DNA of 9,179 nt. Source: Oscillospiraceae bacterium. GTDB lineage: Bacteria; Bacillota; Clostridia; Oscillospirales; Oscillospiraceae. The stretch spans positions 1 through 9,179 of the forward strand of contig JAISKU010000007.1 of NCBI GenBank assembly GCA_031261245.1, written 5' to 3'. Each line of letters begins with the position of its first letter. The stretch's first letter is position 1. Shown here piece after piece: positions 7,416 through 9,179 of this stretch. The translations under genes and the position numbers were made by a program. Under the pieces are notes generated by a model. The model did not search any database. It was not told the DNA's origin and worked only from the letters and a program-made list of their open reading frames with translations.

Positions 7416-7454
7416 GCGTGTGAACCGCAACCGCAAGGCGACTGCGGTTCACGC
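7416..7454 (-). repeat. Stem-loop after the first binding-protein gene
   Basis: GTGAACCGCA (7420-7429) pairs perfectly with TGCGGTTCAC (7443-7452), giving a 10-bp core. A GCG/CGC extension is possible across a 2-nt bulge. It begins 11 nt after the stop codon at 7466-7468. A second TTGCGG copy inside the loop allows an alternative pairing register. An AT-rich segment follows on the transcript but not a clear U-tract, so a strong intrinsic terminator is doubtful. The arm GCGTGAACCGCAG is shared with the hairpin at 5693-5739. The few bases before it are also similar (CTGACCAA here, CTGACTAA there), which suggests the gene and its 3' hairpin were duplicated together. Confidence 0.8.
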
Positions 7455-7465
7455 TTGGTCAGCTT

Positions 7466-9094
7466 TTATTCAAACCATATGTCCTGATAGCGAATAATTC
7501 CGAGTTCCTGATTGAAGCCGCGCACTTTTGGCTTGAGTATCTGCGCGTCGAACGAGAACCACATCGGGATAACCCAGCCTCTGTCGAGGATGTAGCTCTG
7601 TATCGCCTGAAGCTCCTGCTCGTTGTCGCCTATCTTCTCCTGCGCCGCGACGATCAGCGCGTCGAGCTCCGGGGGATGCGGCAGGGAGTACACATAGTTG
7701 ATCTGGCTGCCGAAGATGAGGTTGAAGCACGTCTCCATGCGCGTCATGTTCAAAACGCGCTGCACGAGGATACCGTTCCAGCCGCCGGCACGCATCTCGT
7801 TGTATCCGCCGGAATCCGGGAACTCAACGGACGCCGTGATGCCGATTGCCGCGAGCATACCCTGAATGGCCACGACAGCGTCCTTATCGGCCGCCGACGG
7901 CTGACCGAACAGCGTCGTCTTGAAGCCGTCCGCGTATCCTGCCTTCGCGAGGAGCTCCTTTGCCTTGGCGGGGTCATAGTGCGGCACGCCGAAATTCGGG
8001 TCGAGCGAGTGTCCGCCGCGTCCCGGGCCGCTCATCTGATACGCAGGCTCCCACACACCGAAGCCGCGCGCGTCGCATATCGCGTCGCGGTCGATCGCGT
8101 ACGCGAGCGCCAGTCTGACGTCCTGATTGTACAGCGGAGAGTTTTCATCGTCGCAATTCGGCATGAGCGTCAGCGAAATCGGCGACGTGAGCATGATTGA
8201 ATATCCGAGGTCGCTGAACATCTTGACCTGGTCGCCGCTCATGGCGCCCAGTATATCTATACTCTGGTCGCCCTCGGCCTGAAGCGCGATATTCTGCGTC
8301 ATGGTGTCGCGAATGAGCTGGAACTCCATCGCGTCAACATACGGCTTGCCCGCTTCCCAGTAGTCGTCATTGCGAACCATCTTGAGGTACGCGCCCTTGG
8401 CGTACTCTACGAACTTGAACGGGCCCGTGCCAACGGGGTTCTCCTCAGACCACGCCTCGCCGTTCTTGTCATACGCCTCTTTGGAGATGAACGTGTACAT
8501 ATTGCCCGTGAAGTTGGACAGGGTGGCGTTTGTGTACGAGGGTATCGCGATGGATATCTCGTATTCGCCGAGCACTGTTATCTCGTCATACGCCGCCATT
8601 GTACCGGCCGCGCTGCTCTTCGTGGTGTCCAAACACCATTTCACGACCTCGGCGTTAAAGTCGGAGCCGTCATGGAATTTGACGCCCTTGCGCAGATGTA
8701 TAAGCAGCTCGGGCTTTTCCATGTCCACGTCCCACGATTCCGCGAGTAAGGGCTGAATTTCGCCGTTCGGCAGCTCACGGAAAAGCGCCTCAAGCAGCGG
8801 ATACTGGAGATATACGTCCGTCGCCTGTGTCGTCCACGGCAGACCGATCGGGCCTGCGCCCTCCGCCGGCGTCACGACGCGCAGCGTGCCGCCGCGTTTC
8901 GGCTCACCCGATGCGGGAGGCGCGGGCGGGGCGTCGGGGCTCGACGGGGCGTCGCCACCCGGCACCGCAGACTCACCCGGCGCCGGAGCCGCCGGCGTCG
9001 GCGTTGCCGCGGGAGGATTTTCGGTTTTTGTGCCGCAGGCGGCGAGCGCCGCGACCATCACCAATGCGAGTAGAATTGAAATCAGCTTTTTCAT
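7466..9094 (-). CDS. Lipoprotein solute-binding protein, family 5 (DppA/OppA-like), first paralogue
   Basis: First gene of the block, 542 aa, encoding an extracytoplasmic binding lipoprotein. The signal peptide MKKLISILLALVMVAALAAC carries lipobox LAAC, with Cys20 predicted to be lipidated. A Pro/Ala-rich linker (about 21-65) follows. The SBP_bac_5 domain begins at about 66 and shows RKGVKFHDGSDFNA (135-148), GTGPFKF (222-228), DYWEAGKPY (244-252) and DPAKAKELL (374-382). Both paralogues end in YQDIWFE. The ligand-region motif is GWNGILVQRV (438-447), against GWDGILVERV in the second paralogue, which suggests related but not identical ligands. It starts at ATG 9094 with AAGGAG at 9102-9107 and a 7-nt spacer. 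With a strong ribosome site, first position and a hairpin after the stop, it is probably among the most highly expressed genes here (inference). Confidence 0.93.
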   Translation of the reverse strand: MKKLISILLALVMVAALAACGTKTENPPAATPTPAAPAPGESAVPGGDAPSSPDAPPAPPASGEPKRGGTLRVVTPAEGAGPIGLPWTTQATDVYLQYPLLEALFRELPNGEIQPLLAESWDVDMEKPELLIHLRKGVKFHDGSDFNAEVVKWCLDTTKSSAAGTMAAYDEITVLGEYEISIAIPSYTNATLSNFTGNMYTFISKEAYDKNGEAWSEENPVGTGPFKFVEYAKGAYLKMVRNDDYWEAGKPYVDAMEFQLIRDTMTQNIALQAEGDQSIDILGAMSGDQVKMFSDLGYSIMLTSPISLTLMPNCDDENSPLYNQDVRLALAYAIDRDAICDARGFGVWEPAYQMSGPGRGGHSLDPNFGVPHYDPAKAKELLAKAGYADGFKTTLFGQPSAADKDAVVAIQGMLAAIGITASVEFPDSGGYNEMRAGGWNGILVQRVLNMTRMETCFNLIFGSQINYVYSLPHPPELDALIVAAQEKIGDNEQELQAIQSYILDRGWVIPMWFSFDAQILKPKVRGFNQELGIIRYQDIWFE

Positions 9095-9179
9095 AATCTA
9101 ACTCCTTATAAATATTTTTGTACACTCTTCGTCGGAAATAGCCCCATCCCCTTTCGCGAGCAACTTCAAAATTTATTTC
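9095..9179 (-). promoter_or_regulatory. Leader of the first binding-protein gene, with ribosome binding site at 9102-9107
   Basis: Non-coding leader, AT-rich near the gene. AAGGAG at 9102-9107 is a clear Shine-Dalgarno site. A TTGAAG element occurs farther upstream, but no TATAAT-like box sits at 16-18 nt from it, so I do not call a promoter. The operon promoter may lie beyond the window edge. No riboswitch or T-box motif is recognisable in these 85 nt. Confidence 0.5.

Noticed and set aside
5693..7454. CRISPR or tandem-repeat array suggested by the recurring GTGAACCGCA
   Set aside because: There are only two inverted pairs, each at a gene 3' end and more than 1.6 kb apart, with no regular spacers.
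9095..9179. Minus-strand frame open from the window edge through the leader into the first binding-protein gene
   Set aside because: It stays open for some 65 codons, but it would overlap the real gene out of frame by over 100 nt and soon turns into Arg/Gly-rich sequence. Chance openness is more likely than the tail of an upstream gene.

Overview
The window is one co-directional block, entirely on the minus strand, so transcription runs from high to low coordinates. It reads as a peptide/nickel-type (DppABCDF/OppABCDF-class, TC 3.A.1.5) ABC importer operon carrying two enzyme genes. In transcription order it holds: two tandem paralogous lipoprotein substrate-binding proteins (9094-7466 and 7384-5753); a two-cluster [4Fe-4S] protein of the QueG/reductive-dehalogenase type (5663-4770); an alpha/beta-hydrolase esterase (4762-3842); two permeases (3845-2883 and 2867-1941); and two ATPases (1926-943 and 946 to the window edge, the second cut off at its C-terminus).

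Organism: strong AGGAGG-like Shine-Dalgarno sites, lipoprotein signal peptides with Pro/Ala/Thr-rich linkers, frequent ATA isoleucine codons, high overall GC and oxygen-sensitive Fe-S enzyme content suggest an anaerobic, fairly high-GC Clostridia-type Firmicute, perhaps gut-associated. This is inference; there is no rRNA or marker gene here.

Layout: from 5663 downwards the genes are packed tightly (gaps of 7, 15 and 14 nt and two 4-nt ATGA overlaps), so translation is probably coupled from the reductase to the second ATPase. The two larger gaps (about 81 and 89 nt) lie just after each binding-protein gene. Each holds a stem-loop built from the same GCGTGAACCGCAG arm, which fits differential expression of the abundant binding proteins over the membrane and enzyme genes. 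The last 85 nt (9095-9179) are the leader of the first gene, with a good ribosome binding site but no promoter I can defend.

Working model (inference): two related binding lipoproteins capture related ligands outside the cell, one shared permease/ATPase core imports them, and the cytoplasmic esterase and the cobalamin/Fe-S-type reductase process the imported compound. The ligand cannot be read from sequence. The binding proteins appear to lack the acidic residue that anchors a peptide N-terminus in DppA/OppA, so a non-peptide ligand is possible.
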